Counted from the stretch's first letter, positions 46,640 to 56,934 are shown. The stretch is DNA of 64,000 nucleotides from Nitrosospira sp. Nsp11 (GCF_900142705.1 NZ_FRBV01000014.1:1-64000), one strand, 5' to 3'. Notes: a model not told the origin generated them from the letters alone. Numbers and translations: made by a program.

Positions 46640-48286
46640 ATGTCAAAACCGTTATCTCATAGCCAGCGCCAGGCACCTATCCACGAATCTCTTCAGCCGC
46701 TATTAATTGGTGGACTGAAAGGCATCGAAAAGGAAAGCCTCCGAATTGACCGGAAGGGATTCATATCACTGTCTCCTCATCCGATTGAGCTAGGAGCCGC
46801 ATTGACCCATCCGCACATAACAACGGATTATTCCGAGGCTTTGCTTGAGTTGATCACACCAGCATTATCGGATGGAAAGGAAACGTTGAATTTTTTGACG
46901 GACTTGCATAAATACGTCTGTGCAAATATTAATGACGAATTATTGCTGGCAGCAAGTATGCCTGTCGGTGCTTTACGGGACTCGGCAATTCCTATCGCCA
47001 GATATGGCTCCTCCAATGTAGGAATGATGAAGCACATATATCGCCGCGGTTTAGGTTACCGCTATGGCCGTTGCATGCAGGTAATCGCCGGGATCCATTT
47101 TAATTACTCGCTTCCTGAACAATTCTGGCCGGAATACCAGCAGTTCAAGAAGCATACGGGTGACCTGCAATCATTCGTCACCAATGCTTATATGGAAATG
47201 ATCAGAAACCTGCAGCGCTATGGCTGGCTCATCCTTTACCTGTTTGGCTCTTCACCTGCGGTCAGTAAAAGTTTCGTCGATAGCCGTAACTCTGCTTGTT
47301 CCCATACTTTGGAGAAATTTGACGATACCTCATATTACAAACCTTTTGCAACTTCACTGAGGATGAGTGAGATTGGATATGTAAATCCGGTTCAGGCAAT
47401 GTTTCATATTTCCTTTAATAGCCTTGATGAATATATAAGGGATTTGGCCAGCGCGACAACGAAATCCTATCTGGATTACGAAAAAATCGGCATAAAGGCA
47501 GGTGATCAATATCAGCAATTAAACACTAATTTTCTACAAATCGAGAACGAATATTACACCTCGGTACGGCCGAAACAGCCTACAAGGCCCAATGAGAGAC
47601 CGCTCAAGGCCCTGAGAAGCAGAGGGATCGAATATATCGAAATCCGATCACTTGATATTGATATTTTTGAACCTGCGGGAATCTCGATCGAAACGACACG
47701 GTTTCTTGAAGCGCTTAGCCTGTATTGTTTATTTCGCGGAAACTTGGGCCATGACTTGAAGCAGTATGAGGAGGTTAATAATAATGCGTTATCCGTTGCC
47801 AACCAGGGAAGAGATCCCACGCTGAAGCTATCCGACAAAGGACAGGCAGTCTCCCTGCAAGAATGGGGGTTGAAGTTGTGCGAGGAAATGCAGGAGATTT
47901 GCGAGGTTCTGGATAAAGGGAATGACAATAAACCCTATACACAGGCATTACACAAACAGTGGGAAGTTGTTTGTCACTCCGAGCTGACTTCTTCAGCAAG
48001 AATGCTGTTGGCAATGCGGGACCAGAAGCTTTCGATTACTGAACTGGTGTTGCAAAAATCGGATGAATACGCACGTTATTTTCGGAATACACCACTTGAG
48101 ACCTCGGTAAAGAAAAGCTTTGATGCCCAAGTCGAAGCGTCGCTGAAGCAACAGGAACGGTTGGATACAATGGCCGAGATCCCGTTCGATAAGTACTTGA
48201 GTAATTATTTTTCTGAAGACGCCACCGCTAATGAAACGTGTTTGAAAGAATCTAAAAAAAACCTGGTCCTGGATTGGAACACCTGA
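46640..48286 (+). CDS. gshA: Glutamate-cysteine ligase
   Basis: 548 residues, close to the E. coli type (about 518). GIEKESLRID, TDYSEALLELITP, QVIAGIHFNYS, EYIEIRSLDID and the ATP/metal-binding Glu residues are conserved; the GxEKExLR motif binds substrate and Mg. First step of glutathione synthesis, in the cytoplasm. GGAGG lies 9 nt upstream. No gshB in the window. Confidence 0.95.
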   Translation: MSKPLSHSQRQAPIHESLQPLLIGGLKGIEKESLRIDRKGFISLSPHPIELGAALTHPHITTDYSEALLELITPALSDGKETLNFLTDLHKYVCANINDELLLAASMPVGALRDSAIPIARYGSSNVGMMKHIYRRGLGYRYGRCMQVIAGIHFNYSLPEQFWPEYQQFKKHTGDLQSFVTNAYMEMIRNLQRYGWLILYLFGSSPAVSKSFVDSRNSACSHTLEKFDDTSYYKPFATSLRMSEIGYVNPVQAMFHISFNSLDEYIRDLASATTKSYLDYEKIGIKAGDQYQQLNTNFLQIENEYYTSVRPKQPTRPNERPLKALRSRGIEYIEIRSLDIDIFEPAGISIETTRFLEALSLYCLFRGNLGHDLKQYEEVNNNALSVANQGRDPTLKLSDKGQAVSLQEWGLKLCEEMQEICEVLDKGNDNKPYTQALHKQWEVVCHSELTSSARMLLAMRDQKLSITELVLQKSDEYARYFRNTPLETSVKKSFDAQVEASLKQQERLDTMAEIPFDKYLSNYFSEDATANETCLKESKKNLVLDWNT

Positions 48287-48756
48287 TAGACGAATTGCGG
48301 GTAGTCAAAGAAGCGAAGCAAGAACCAAAACGACGCGAGGCACGTGCTGAAGCCGCGGTTGCAAGAAGGCGGAGATAGTTATTCCAGGCATTTTCAGGAG
48401 TTTCCCAATCATCCCCTCGTTCGAAATAGTGCCCCGTGAAATCCTACTTCTTATGACCCTGGCAATCGAGGTCAAGCAGATACACAAGCGTTGCGACAAT
48501 GATCCGCCAGTGGTTTTGCTTTCCTGCTACAAGTCGGGATCGGGCTATCGGTCTATCGAATTATGGGATTGGCTGAGCGATAGCGCGGCCGATCAAAAGC
48601 TGCATTTCCTTGCAGTGTGTAGTCGTGTCTCATAGCTGCCCGCAGAGAAAATTATACGTGAGTAAAATAAGCAATAGTGACTTGCAGTTCGCAATACATT
48701 AGGATAAGCTTTCGTTACTGGTTCATTGCAAGTTGAAACGACGCTTTGGAGCGCTG
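48287..48756. other. Intergenic region, gshA 3' side and promoter copy
   Basis: No well-supported gene. A short frame directly after gshA (to about 48380) would give a basic, Ala/Arg-rich peptide. The second promoter copy sits at 48658-48736. Confidence 0.45.
48658..48736 (+). promoter_or_regulatory. Second copy of the gshA-type promoter/operator, before the GST-like gene
   Basis: Matches 46547-46624 over its full length: GTGAGT, ACTTGCA, GCAATACA, GATAAGCTT and ATTGCAAGT in register, ending 20 nt before the start at 48757. It implies shared control of gshA and this gene. Confidence 0.75.
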
Positions 48757-49467
48757 ATGGTAATACTTTATCAATTGGAACGTACGTGGGGCATTCCGAA
48801 TCTCAGCCATTTCTGCTGCAAAACAGAAACTTATTTAAGAATGGCGGACATTAAATATGCTGTTAAAGCGACGCTCCCGTTGTTTGCGCCGAAAGGTAAA
48901 GTGCCTTACATCGAAGATGGAGATCTCAAATTAGCGGACTCGCGCTTTATCGTACGACACCTTAAAACCCGATATAAAGATCTGGATGAGGACTTAACCC
49001 CGGCAGAATCGGCACTGTCGCTGGCAATGCAGCGGTTGCTTGAAGAGCATCTGTTCTGGGCCACAATGTATTCGAGATGGCAGTATACGGATGCAAATTG
49101 GCAAGTGAATAAGAAAGCGATTTTTAGTGTTCTGCCCCCTGTTATTCGCGATGTGGCGGCAATCTATTATCGTCGCAGGATTCAGCGCCAGATTTTGGGG
49201 CATGGAACGGGGCGGCATAACGCCGAGGAGGTTTTCGAACTCGGTATGCAGGATATTGATGCGCTGTCAGCATGCCTCGGGGGGAAAAAATATTTCCTGG
49301 GAGATAAGCCGACCAGCCTGGATGCGAGTGCCTTCGGATTTCTCATCAATACGTTCGGCTGCCCGATCGAGTCGCCACTAAAGGAACATGGCTTGACGAA
49401 GGACAACTTGAGAAATTATATCGAGCGAATCAAGCTGCAATATTATTCCGACCTGGGGGCTGCTTAG
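48757..49467 (+). CDS. GST-superfamily protein, metaxin/FAXC-like
   Basis: 236 residues from the ATG at 48757 (GGAG 7 nt upstream); a GTG/ATG at 48733 lies in the promoter copy. The N-terminal thioredoxin-like domain shows ERTWGIPNLSHFCCKTETYL, GKVPYIEDGD and LADSRFI; the C-terminal helical domain shows YFLGDKPTSLDASAFGFL. This is the Tom37/metaxin/failed-axon-connections branch of GST-like proteins. Function unknown in bacteria, probably glutathione-linked given its promoter. Confidence 0.83.
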   Translation: MVILYQLERTWGIPNLSHFCCKTETYLRMADIKYAVKATLPLFAPKGKVPYIEDGDLKLADSRFIVRHLKTRYKDLDEDLTPAESALSLAMQRLLEEHLFWATMYSRWQYTDANWQVNKKAIFSVLPPVIRDVAAIYYRRRIQRQILGHGTGRHNAEEVFELGMQDIDALSACLGGKKYFLGDKPTSLDASAFGFLINTFGCPIESPLKEHGLTKDNLRNYIERIKLQYYSDLGAA

Positions 49468-49734
49468 TATTATGTAGCTCTACCGCTGAAGGATAAATCT
49501 CATAATGTTTATAAAGCCTTGCCGGTGAGTCTTGCGGGAGCTTTCACTCGGAACAAACATACAAAATATTTGCCCAAATATCAGCCAGGCCGCCCATCGC
49601 CAACTCAGCCGTTGATGACCTTCCCGACTCGATTTCATTTCCAACTCGCATAAGCCGGGCCTTGCGCCTGCGGATAAACGTTATTCTGCTAGACTGAATC
49701 ATGAATAACACGATTCCTGTAGACGGAGGCGTAA

Positions 49735-51183
49735 ATGTTCGGCTCAAATATACTGGAAGTGGCAATCGGTATCATTTTCGTCTACTTGCTCCTGAGCCTC
49801 ATATGCACGGCCCTTAATGAGGGAATCGCGTCGCTCATTGACAAGCGGGGAAGAAACCTCATGGGGGGAATTAAAAATCTTCTCAATGATCCGCAGTTCA
49901 CCGGGTTGGCGCAGCAAGTCTACAACCACGGACTGATAGGCGGCATCTCGCAGTATGCTTCCAATCCGAACAAAATAACCCGCTTGCCCTCCTATATGTC
50001 GGGGCAGAACTTCTCGCTGGCTTTGCTCGATATTCTTGGCGCACGCGGGATTATCGCGGGTAAGTATGGCGATCTTCTGGCTATCGCAGAAAACGCGGAC
50101 GACGCGTACGGAAAAGCCGTCGAAGCAGCAGCCGCAACGCCGGCTAATCCTCAGTTCGCCGAAGCCGTCAATCAGGCAAAGGCGGCTCAGGAACGAGCCC
50201 GGGCAGCCTTGGAGGCTATTGCGGACGAGGCAAAGGCGGCATACGACAAAGCCATCCAATCCGCCACCAGCGCTCCAACAGACGCAGATCTTGCCCATCT
50301 TGCAACACAGGCAAGGAATAACGTTGAAACCATAAACGCTGCAATTAAAATGCTCGATGCGCGCCGCGCCGCGATTGCATCCGCAAAAAATCCCAAGAAG
50401 GCCAAGCTGCTTCTGACAGCTGGCACGACTCTGAAAGAGGCGCTTGCCTTCGCCCGTACTTTCGCCGCCCAGTCTCCCGATCCATTGGGCAATATTCAGG
50501 AAGGGCTGAAAAGGCTGCCCGAAGGTGACACAAAAGAAACGCTTCTTGTCCTTATAGACAAAACGCGGCGCGAAGTCGCTGCTGTCGAGCACCAGGCGGA
50601 AGCATTCCGGAGAAATCTCGAAGGCTGGTTCAACAATGCCATGGAAAGGGTTGGCGGCTGGTACAAGCGCTGGACCCAGCGCGTGCTGCTTTTTTTGGCG
50701 ACCGCGGTAGTTGTTATTTCCAATGCCGATACGGTCATGCTCATTCAACGGCTTTCAAAGGATAATGCTTTGCGCGCGTCGCTGGTCGCTGCGGCAGAGG
50801 ATGCCGTAAAGGCCCAGCCTGCCTTGGAGTTGCCTGCTCCCCCTATGGAAGGGGCAGCATCTCAGCCCGCGCAATCGCCCCCAATCGAAGCAAAAAATAA
50901 CACTCCGGGTTTGCAAGCGGTTCTTAAAACGGCAGAGAGCATCAGGTTGCCGGTAGGATGGTCATTTAACCCCAGCGACGCCGGACATTTTCGAAACCCC
51001 GAGCTGTCGTGGGATTACGCAGGCTGGGCGTTTTACAAGCTGTTCGGCCTGCTGGTTTCCATACTTGCCGTATCGATGGGGGCCCCCTTCTGGTTTGATA
51101 CATTAAGCAAATTCGTCAATTTGCGCAGCGCCGGTACTCCACCTGGCGAAACCAGCAAAAGTGCACGTCAGCCTACCCTGTAA
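49735..51183 (+). CDS. Membrane protein with Ala-rich coiled-coil insert
   Basis: 482 residues. An N-terminal span (about 7-29), then LNEGIASLIDKRGRNLMGGI and LLNDPQF, a conserved start seen in a widespread protein family of unknown function. An Ala-rich coiled coil fills about 120-220. Spans at about 318-338 and 440-462 follow, then a Pro-rich loop and a basic C-terminus. The coiled coil and a Pro/Gln linker (about 370-395) look inserted relative to the conserved ends. Confidence 0.72.
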   Translation: MFGSNILEVAIGIIFVYLLLSLICTALNEGIASLIDKRGRNLMGGIKNLLNDPQFTGLAQQVYNHGLIGGISQYASNPNKITRLPSYMSGQNFSLALLDILGARGIIAGKYGDLLAIAENADDAYGKAVEAAAATPANPQFAEAVNQAKAAQERARAALEAIADEAKAAYDKAIQSATSAPTDADLAHLATQARNNVETINAAIKMLDARRAAIASAKNPKKAKLLLTAGTTLKEALAFARTFAAQSPDPLGNIQEGLKRLPEGDTKETLLVLIDKTRREVAAVEHQAEAFRRNLEGWFNNAMERVGGWYKRWTQRVLLFLATAVVVISNADTVMLIQRLSKDNALRASLVAAAEDAVKAQPALELPAPPMEGAASQPAQSPPIEAKNNTPGLQAVLKTAESIRLPVGWSFNPSDAGHFRNPELSWDYAGWAFYKLFGLLVSILAVSMGAPFWFDTLSKFVNLRSAGTPPGETSKSARQPTL

Positions 51184-51256
51184 ATTTCAGGAAATATGAT
51201 TTTCGGAGTATTACGTGATGCGATGCAAAACAGCATCGGGAGATCAGAGACTTTCC

Positions 51257-52780
51257 ATGTCCATACTCATTGTCGTCGAGGAACCCGATGCCTGGCCTCT
51301 CGAGATTCCAGGTGTAACGATCATATCGGCGCGAACATATTTGACTGATCCAGGGTTCGCCATAAACCATGGCGCCGGCCAAACCCACCATTCCCTGAAT
51401 CGCTCCGCCAGGGTTTTCAACCTTTGCAAATCCTACCATTACCAGGGCTCGGGCTATTATGTTTCGCTGCTCGCAGAGGCCCGTGGGCATAAACCGCTGC
51501 CCAAGGTCGGCGCAATCGAGGATTTGCAATCCCAGAATCTGATACGCCACCTTACCGAGGATCTGAGCGCCTTGATTCAGCGTTTGCTTGCACCGCTGGC
51601 AATGAACGACTTCGAACTCCACATCTATTTCGGCCGCACCACAGATAGTCGCTATAACAGACTCAGCCATCAGCTTTTCAATCTGTTACAGGTGCCGCTC
51701 CTGTCCGCCCGCTTCGAACGCCATCGCAACCAATGGAGCTTGCGCAGCATACGGGCGATCGACGCAAGCGATATTCCCGCCTGCCACCAGGAGCTTGCGG
51801 TGCTTGCAGCAACTGAGTACTTCAAGGTCAAGGGCCGCAGGCTATGGCAGAAGAAACACATTTCCCGCTTCGATCTCGCAATCCTTCACGATCCGGGTAA
51901 TCCTGAACCTCCTTCCAATGCAAAAGCTTTGCACAAATTCAGGGATGCGGCAGAGGAATTGAGCATGCGCGTAAAATTTATTACCCGCGCCGATATCGGC
52001 CGGTTGCCTCAATTCGACGCGCTGTTCATCCGCGATACAACCTTTGTCAATCACTATACTTATTACTTCTCGAGACTGGCATTTGCGGAAAGGCTGGTGG
52101 TGATAGACGATCCCGAATCCATCCTCAAGTGCAACAATAAGGTCTATCTGGCTGAACTCCTCGCTCGGCACAATATACCCACCCCCAAAACGTTGTTGGC
52201 GCACCGGGACAACATCGCCCGAATCATCCCTGAGCTCGGTCTCCCCTGCATACTGAAGCAGCCGGACAGTTCATTCTCGCGCGGGGTGGTAAAAATCGAA
52301 ACAGAAGCCGAACTGCTGCCCCGGATAACCGAGCTGCTGGCCAAATCGGTACTCGTTATTGCCCAGGAATGGCTGCCTACCGCATTCGACTGGCGAGTCG
52401 GCATACTCGACCGGAAACCATTATTCGTTGCCAAATATTACTTCCCCCCCGGACACTGGCAGGTCATCAAGCGCGATGTGCAGAAACGCAAAATGAGCGA
52501 AGGTTCCACTCAAGCCATCCCGCTGGGCGAAACACCACCAGAAGTAGTCGGAATTGCACTCAAATCGGCCAACCTCATTGGTGATGGCTTCTATGGCGTG
52601 GATATCAAGCAATCCGGTAACCGCTGCTACGTGATCGAAGTCAACGACAATCCCAATGTGGATGCCGGCAACGAAGACGGCGTGCTCAAGGATGTACTTT
52701 ACCGGGAAGTGATGGGCGTTTTTCTGAAGCGTATCGAAGCCCGGGAACGAGACCATAAAAGCGCCAGTAGCGAAACCTGA
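51257..52780 (+). CDS. RimK-like ATP-grasp ligase with N-terminal RimK-related domain
   Basis: 507 residues from MSILIVVEEPDAW (51257); an ATG at 51218 with GGAG 10 nt upstream would add 13 residues. The N-terminal ~200 residues match the RimK-like ATP-grasp N-terminal domain; the C-terminal ATP-grasp has LPCILKQPDSSFSRGVVKI and CYVIEVNDNPNVDAGNED (Mg-binding Glu/Asn). It probably joins amino acids to a carboxylate end of a protein or peptide; substrate unknown. Confidence 0.85.
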   Translation: MSILIVVEEPDAWPLEIPGVTIISARTYLTDPGFAINHGAGQTHHSLNRSARVFNLCKSYHYQGSGYYVSLLAEARGHKPLPKVGAIEDLQSQNLIRHLTEDLSALIQRLLAPLAMNDFELHIYFGRTTDSRYNRLSHQLFNLLQVPLLSARFERHRNQWSLRSIRAIDASDIPACHQELAVLAATEYFKVKGRRLWQKKHISRFDLAILHDPGNPEPPSNAKALHKFRDAAEELSMRVKFITRADIGRLPQFDALFIRDTTFVNHYTYYFSRLAFAERLVVIDDPESILKCNNKVYLAELLARHNIPTPKTLLAHRDNIARIIPELGLPCILKQPDSSFSRGVVKIETEAELLPRITELLAKSVLVIAQEWLPTAFDWRVGILDRKPLFVAKYYFPPGHWQVIKRDVQKRKMSEGSTQAIPLGETPPEVVGIALKSANLIGDGFYGVDIKQSGNRCYVIEVNDNPNVDAGNEDGVLKDVLYREVMGVFLKRIEARERDHKSASSET

Positions 52781-53111
52781 CGATAATTTTTAAGGTTTTC
52801 CTGGCGCTGGCCGCGTAGCCTTCAATATAGAGAATATCGTTATAAATGCTACTTCCTGCTCGTTGATTGTCATCATTCAGATTAGCCACAATTCAAGCAC
52901 TAGCAACGCTTTAAGCCACGCGGAGATAGCTGGATTGCCAACGGGTCCTCGGATGCGAAGCCGGGAGGGTTCTTTTTACTGTCCAGCTACAGAATGCGCC
53001 ATAATGTAAAATAAAATTTTCTGGCGTAGCGAATATTATTAATATTAAACAGGTATTCCTTATTCCACATAATCGTTTGTTTAGTTGAACACACATCCAT
53101 AGAAGAATCTC
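52781..53111. other. Intergenic region, no gene seen
   Basis: AT-rich upstream DNA for the PEP-CTERM gene; short - strand frames look like shadows. Confidence 0.45.
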
Positions 53112-53972
53112 ATGCAACCCCGACGAAACTATTCGCTTACCAAACGGATTTTTGGATTGGGGCTAGCTAGCCTCGTCAGCCTGAGCCATGCAGCGCCGCT
53201 TATCGTATTACCGGCGGGCGAGATCACCCGCTTAAGCTATGCTGGCCAGGAGTTCTTCGACGACAAAAACGGAAACCACCTGCCCGATAGGGGAGACGTA
53301 TTTAAAGGCATAGTGAATATCACCCGAATTCACGGTGTTGCAAGCGGAGCGGACTTTTCAAGCCAGCTGGCAGACAACGAACTGACAGGTCGCTTTCAAT
53401 TTTCCATAATCGATCAGTCGAGCGATTTTGGCCACCTTGAATTTGGCTTGTTACCAGGAGACTTTTTTAATTTTTATGTGGGACAGGGATCGACCAAGAA
53501 CTTCGATCCTTCCTCGTCGAATGCCTATGATCGAGCTTCAGATGGTCAATTTTGGCTCGGACTACAGCCGGGAGGGGTTTTTGAAAGCGTAAACGACAGG
53601 CAACCGAACGGATCCACCCTCAACCGGGCATGGGCCGACATTACGGCAAACAACACCGGCTATTTCCTTCGTAGTGATTTGCTTCGCACTATTCTTGGTA
53701 AAGATGCTCAGCACAGAGTAGGAAACCAATTCCATGGCGATCATTCCACGCAGGCGATTTTTGATAATCAAGTTGCTGGGCCCTCATCGTTCCCTTCCCA
53801 GTTCACCTTCAATATCTTTGGCGAATTCGATGTTTTCGCGGTGCCTGAGCCTCCTACGCCGCTCCTCATTCTGCTTGGCATGACGATCGGATTGAGTTTT
53901 CGAAGATGCCGAAATATGTCGAGACGATTACAGGATCGAATTACGCCGCTTAATGCGGCAGGAAGCTCTTAA
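53112..53972 (+). CDS. PEP-CTERM exported protein
   Basis: 286 residues. Signal peptide cut near SHA (about 28). No known domain in the middle; a DDKNGNHLPDRGD stretch could bind calcium. PEP-CTERM signal VPEPPTPLLILLGMTIGL and RRCR follow at about 243-270, with an unusual ~20-residue extension after the basic end. Exported and probably sorted by exosortase, like the HAF protein at 12916. Confidence 0.8.
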   Translation: MQPRRNYSLTKRIFGLGLASLVSLSHAAPLIVLPAGEITRLSYAGQEFFDDKNGNHLPDRGDVFKGIVNITRIHGVASGADFSSQLADNELTGRFQFSIIDQSSDFGHLEFGLLPGDFFNFYVGQGSTKNFDPSSSNAYDRASDGQFWLGLQPGGVFESVNDRQPNGSTLNRAWADITANNTGYFLRSDLLRTILGKDAQHRVGNQFHGDHSTQAIFDNQVAGPSSFPSQFTFNIFGEFDVFAVPEPPTPLLILLGMTIGLSFRRCRNMSRRLQDRITPLNAAGSS

Positions 53973-54014
53973 GAAAATTGGGTTGCCGGATCAGGTGGCG
54001 CTAATCAGATCTGC

Positions 54015-55010
54015 TCAACTCTGATCAGAGTCAGGTAGCCGCGCTCGATCGTGAGGTTGATAAAAGTCCAGGATCGGACCTGCCGGAACAATACCGTTGG
54101 GATTGATAGTTGGATGGCTGCGGTAATAGTGTGCCTTGATGTGCTGCATGTTCACCGTCTCTGCAATGTTGGGCCACTGGTATAGCTCGCGGGTGAAACC
54201 CCAAAGATTCGGGTACTCCGTCAGACGCCTGAGATTACATTTAAAGTGGCCATGGTAGACCGAATCGAAGCGAACCAGCGTGGTGAAAAGCCGCCAGTCG
54301 GCTTCGGTGACATGCCCGCCCACAAGATAGCGCTGACGTGAGAGACGCTGATCGAGGTCGTCCAGGCGTTGAAATAAAACCGCGACTGCATTCTCGTAGA
54401 CCTGCTGATCGGTGGCAAAACCTGCCTTATAAACTCCATTGTTGACGTCGTGATAGACGCGGTCGTTAATCTCGTCGATTTGGGGCAGCAGCGCATCCGG
54501 CACAAAATTTTCTCCCGTGGCGCCGATGCCATCAAAGGCAGTATTCAGCATGCGGATAATCTCGCCTGATTCGTTGTTGACGATCGTGTTCCGCTGCAAA
54601 TCCCACAGCACCGGCACCGTCACCCTGCCGCTATATTCCGGAGCGGCGCGCAGGTAGACTTCATAAAGATAGCGCGCCTTGCCAACAGGATCAGGCACCA
54701 CGCCGGGAGCCTGATCGAACGTCCAGCCGTGGTCGCCCATGTAGGGATTGACCACGGAGACGCTTATCATGTCGCCCAAACCTTTCAGCGCGCGAAAAAT
54801 CAGTGTGCGATGTGCCCATGGGCAGGCCAGGGAAATATAGAGGTGGTAGCGGCCCGCCTCGGCGGGAAATCCACCCTCACCGCTCTGCCCGGGACTGCCA
54901 TCGCGTGTGATCCAGTTGTGAAACTGGGCATTCGTACGGACGAAGCTGCCGCCCGTCGATTTTGTGTCGTACCATTCGTCTACCCATTTGCCTTTGACGA
55001 GCAAACCCAT
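54015..55010 (-). CDS. Glutathionyl-hydroquinone reductase-like (Xi-class GST)
   Basis: 331 residues from the ATG at 55010, which has a near-perfect GAGGAGGT site; the open frame runs 38 codons further upstream. Catalytic SLACPWAHR (Cys about 61), then GWTFDQAPGVVPDPV and NNESGEIIRML as in YqjG-type enzymes. It reduces glutathionyl-quinones to quinols, using GSH. Third glutathione-linked gene in this 9-kb block. Confidence 0.9.
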   Translation of the reverse strand: MGLLVKGKWVDEWYDTKSTGGSFVRTNAQFHNWITRDGSPGQSGEGGFPAEAGRYHLYISLACPWAHRTLIFRALKGLGDMISVSVVNPYMGDHGWTFDQAPGVVPDPVGKARYLYEVYLRAAPEYSGRVTVPVLWDLQRNTIVNNESGEIIRMLNTAFDGIGATGENFVPDALLPQIDEINDRVYHDVNNGVYKAGFATDQQVYENAVAVLFQRLDDLDQRLSRQRYLVGGHVTEADWRLFTTLVRFDSVYHGHFKCNLRRLTEYPNLWGFTRELYQWPNIAETVNMQHIKAHYYRSHPTINPNGIVPAGPILDFYQPHDRARLPDSDQS

Positions 55011-55124
55011 CTTTACCTCCTCTATCTCGCCGATTTGATGTCTAGCAGTGTAACGTAAGTCAGGATGGTTACGAAGGGCTGGAAGATCAGCCAGAGACAA
55101 GTGTTGCAGTACGTCGGTGTCCAC

Positions 55125-55437
55125 TCAAATGGGATCAACGGTGGTTACTGCCCAGCAAGCTGGCTGAGAGTTCGATGGCCCAGATGATCGAGTGAACGGA
55201 TTAACCAGCACTTCTATTAGAAATAATTCTAATAGAAGTGGTTGGATAAATTTTGATAGCACAACGATACAAAGGTATCAATATCGTGAAGTAGGTCGGG
55301 CTACGCCCGACGCTAATTTACGATCGTCGGGCGTAGCCCGACCTACTTCAGGCAACAGCCGCAATGTCTGATTCTATTGCGTTGACGGGTAAGATGGTTT
55401 CAACTTGATCTCCAGCGGAGGTGCAAAAAAAGCTGGC
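55125..55437. other. Intergenic region with REP pair
   Basis: No gene; it holds the REP-type inverted pair (55288-55349) and the promoter side of the GST gene. Confidence 0.5.
55288..55349. repeat. REP/REPIN-type inverted pair
   Basis: Two perfect 25-bp inverted arms (55288-55312 and 55325-55349) with a 12-bp spacer. Each arm has GTAGGTCGGGC and is itself a small palindrome. It is related to the single unit at 22614-22634. REP elements of this type are moved by RAYT transposases; none lies in the window. Confidence 0.9.
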
Positions 55438-56667
55438 TCACATGGCCTCATCTGCCCAATCGACAAGCAACGCGCCAACTCCGCATGCGGCGCCGATAAG
55501 GCAAACCACTATCCATCCGCCCCAAGCCCAGGCGATTCCCGCAGCGGCCGCGCCGGCCGCCCCGCCGAGGAAGAAAAGACCTACGAAAAGGCCGTTGAGC
55601 CGACCGAGTGCCTCCGGATGGAGAAGATTGATGACTCGACGGCCAAGGTTGTGGTCACCGACGACGCCGATATCGAGCAAAATCGCACCCGCACCCATGA
55701 GAAGAAGGGACAAGAGCGGCGTCGCAACATGCGACGATCCCGCCCATCCCGCAAGCGCGAAGGCCACCACTACTAGTAGATGGGATGCGATTGTCCCCGA
55801 TCGCGTCCAGCCGAGATCGCCCGCTCGCCCGACAAACGGCGTCACCGCTGCGCCGGTTGCGCCGACGAGTGCGAACAAAGCGATTTCACGTTGGTCGAGT
55901 TCAAACGGCAGTTGCATCAACTTGAGTGCGACAGCAGTCCAGAATAGGCTAAATGCGGCCATGGTCAAGCTCGCCGTGAACGCTCGCCGTCGCAGCACAG
56001 GCTCCGCGCGCAATAGATGCCAAAGCGAGGCGATTAAAAACGGATAAGTCGAGCGCGCCACTGGCCGGCGTTCGGGCAGCCTCCCAGCGAGCGTGAACGC
56101 GAGCGTCGCCAGGGCGAATGCGCTCACGCCGTAAAAAGCGCGCCATCCAAAGTTAGCGGTGATGATGCTCGCAAGTGGCCTCGACAGTACAATGCCGAGC
56201 ATTAGGCCGCCCATGATGTCCCCGATGACGCGGCCGCGCTGCTCTGGCGACACCATGGAGGCAGCGACCGGGACCAGGATGTGGATAGCAGAACACGCGG
56301 CCCCAAGAATGAAAAGAATCGCCAGCAGCAACGCCGCGCTTGGAGCGAAGGCAGCGGCGATAGCACTTATCGCCGCGCATCCGATCATCCTGACGATCAG
56401 CTTGCGATTTTCCAGGAGATCGGCCAGCGGAACCAGAAGGAAGAGACCAAAGGCGTAGCCGAGCAAGGTCGCCATAGAGACGAGCCCGCCGCTTGCTTCA
56501 GCGAGGCCAAGCGATGGGCCGATCAGGCCGATTAAGGTCTGCGGAGCGTAGAGATTGGTAACGACGACCCCTACGGACGTCGCGAAGAGCGCTGTGAGGG
56601 GCCCGGTAAGCGGTATTTCTCCCTTGGTCGAGGGATCGGTGGGAGTCTCGCGCGGCGTTACGGACAT
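55438..56667 (-). CDS. MFS transporter
   Basis: 409 residues from MSVTPRETP (56667); the open frame extends 18 codons further. Twelve hydrophobic spans by eye, with PLADLLENRKLIVR in the loop 2-3 position typical of the family. Third-codon GC is higher than in the neighbours, suggesting horizontal origin. Close in type to multidrug or sugar-efflux carriers; substrate unknown. Convergent with nothing, upstream of the pel operon end on the same strand. Confidence 0.85.
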   Translation of the reverse strand: MSVTPRETPTDPSTKGEIPLTGPLTALFATSVGVVVTNLYAPQTLIGLIGPSLGLAEASGGLVSMATLLGYAFGLFLLVPLADLLENRKLIVRMIGCAAISAIAAAFAPSAALLLAILFILGAACSAIHILVPVAASMVSPEQRGRVIGDIMGGLMLGIVLSRPLASIITANFGWRAFYGVSAFALATLAFTLAGRLPERRPVARSTYPFLIASLWHLLRAEPVLRRRAFTASLTMAAFSLFWTAVALKLMQLPFELDQREIALFALVGATGAAVTPFVGRAGDLGWTRSGTIASHLLVVVAFALAGWAGSSHVATPLLSLLLMGAGAILLDIGVVGDHNLGRRVINLLHPEALGRLNGLFVGLFFLGGAAGAAAAGIAWAWGGWIVVCLIGAACGVGALLVDWADEAM

Positions 56668-56934
56668 GATGGATTTTATTCTAATTGGAGTCCACCGATT
56701 TACCAGAAGCAGGTCTGGCACAGTTCGCCGCTGCGTGTTGAATGAACGTGATCAGGCGCATAATATCGGTACAGTTGGGGAAAGCTTCAATCGATTTTCG
56801 GCTCCGCCACGGATTCCCGGCTGTAATCGAAATCAAATCTCTCCTTCCACACCACCTGCGCGATTTTAACTTCAAAAAAGCGTTTCCCGCCAATTGACGG
56901 CTTCCTGTTCAATCCTTTGCCGGTGGTAATCGCG

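Noticed and set aside
49744-50748. 334-codon - strand frame opposite the membrane protein
   Set aside because: It is the shadow of an Ala/Lys-rich coding strand; no start signal or sensible domain.
56681-56893. 70-codon frame between the MFS and pelG genes
   Set aside because: No ribosome site, no motif, overlaps the MFS upstream region.
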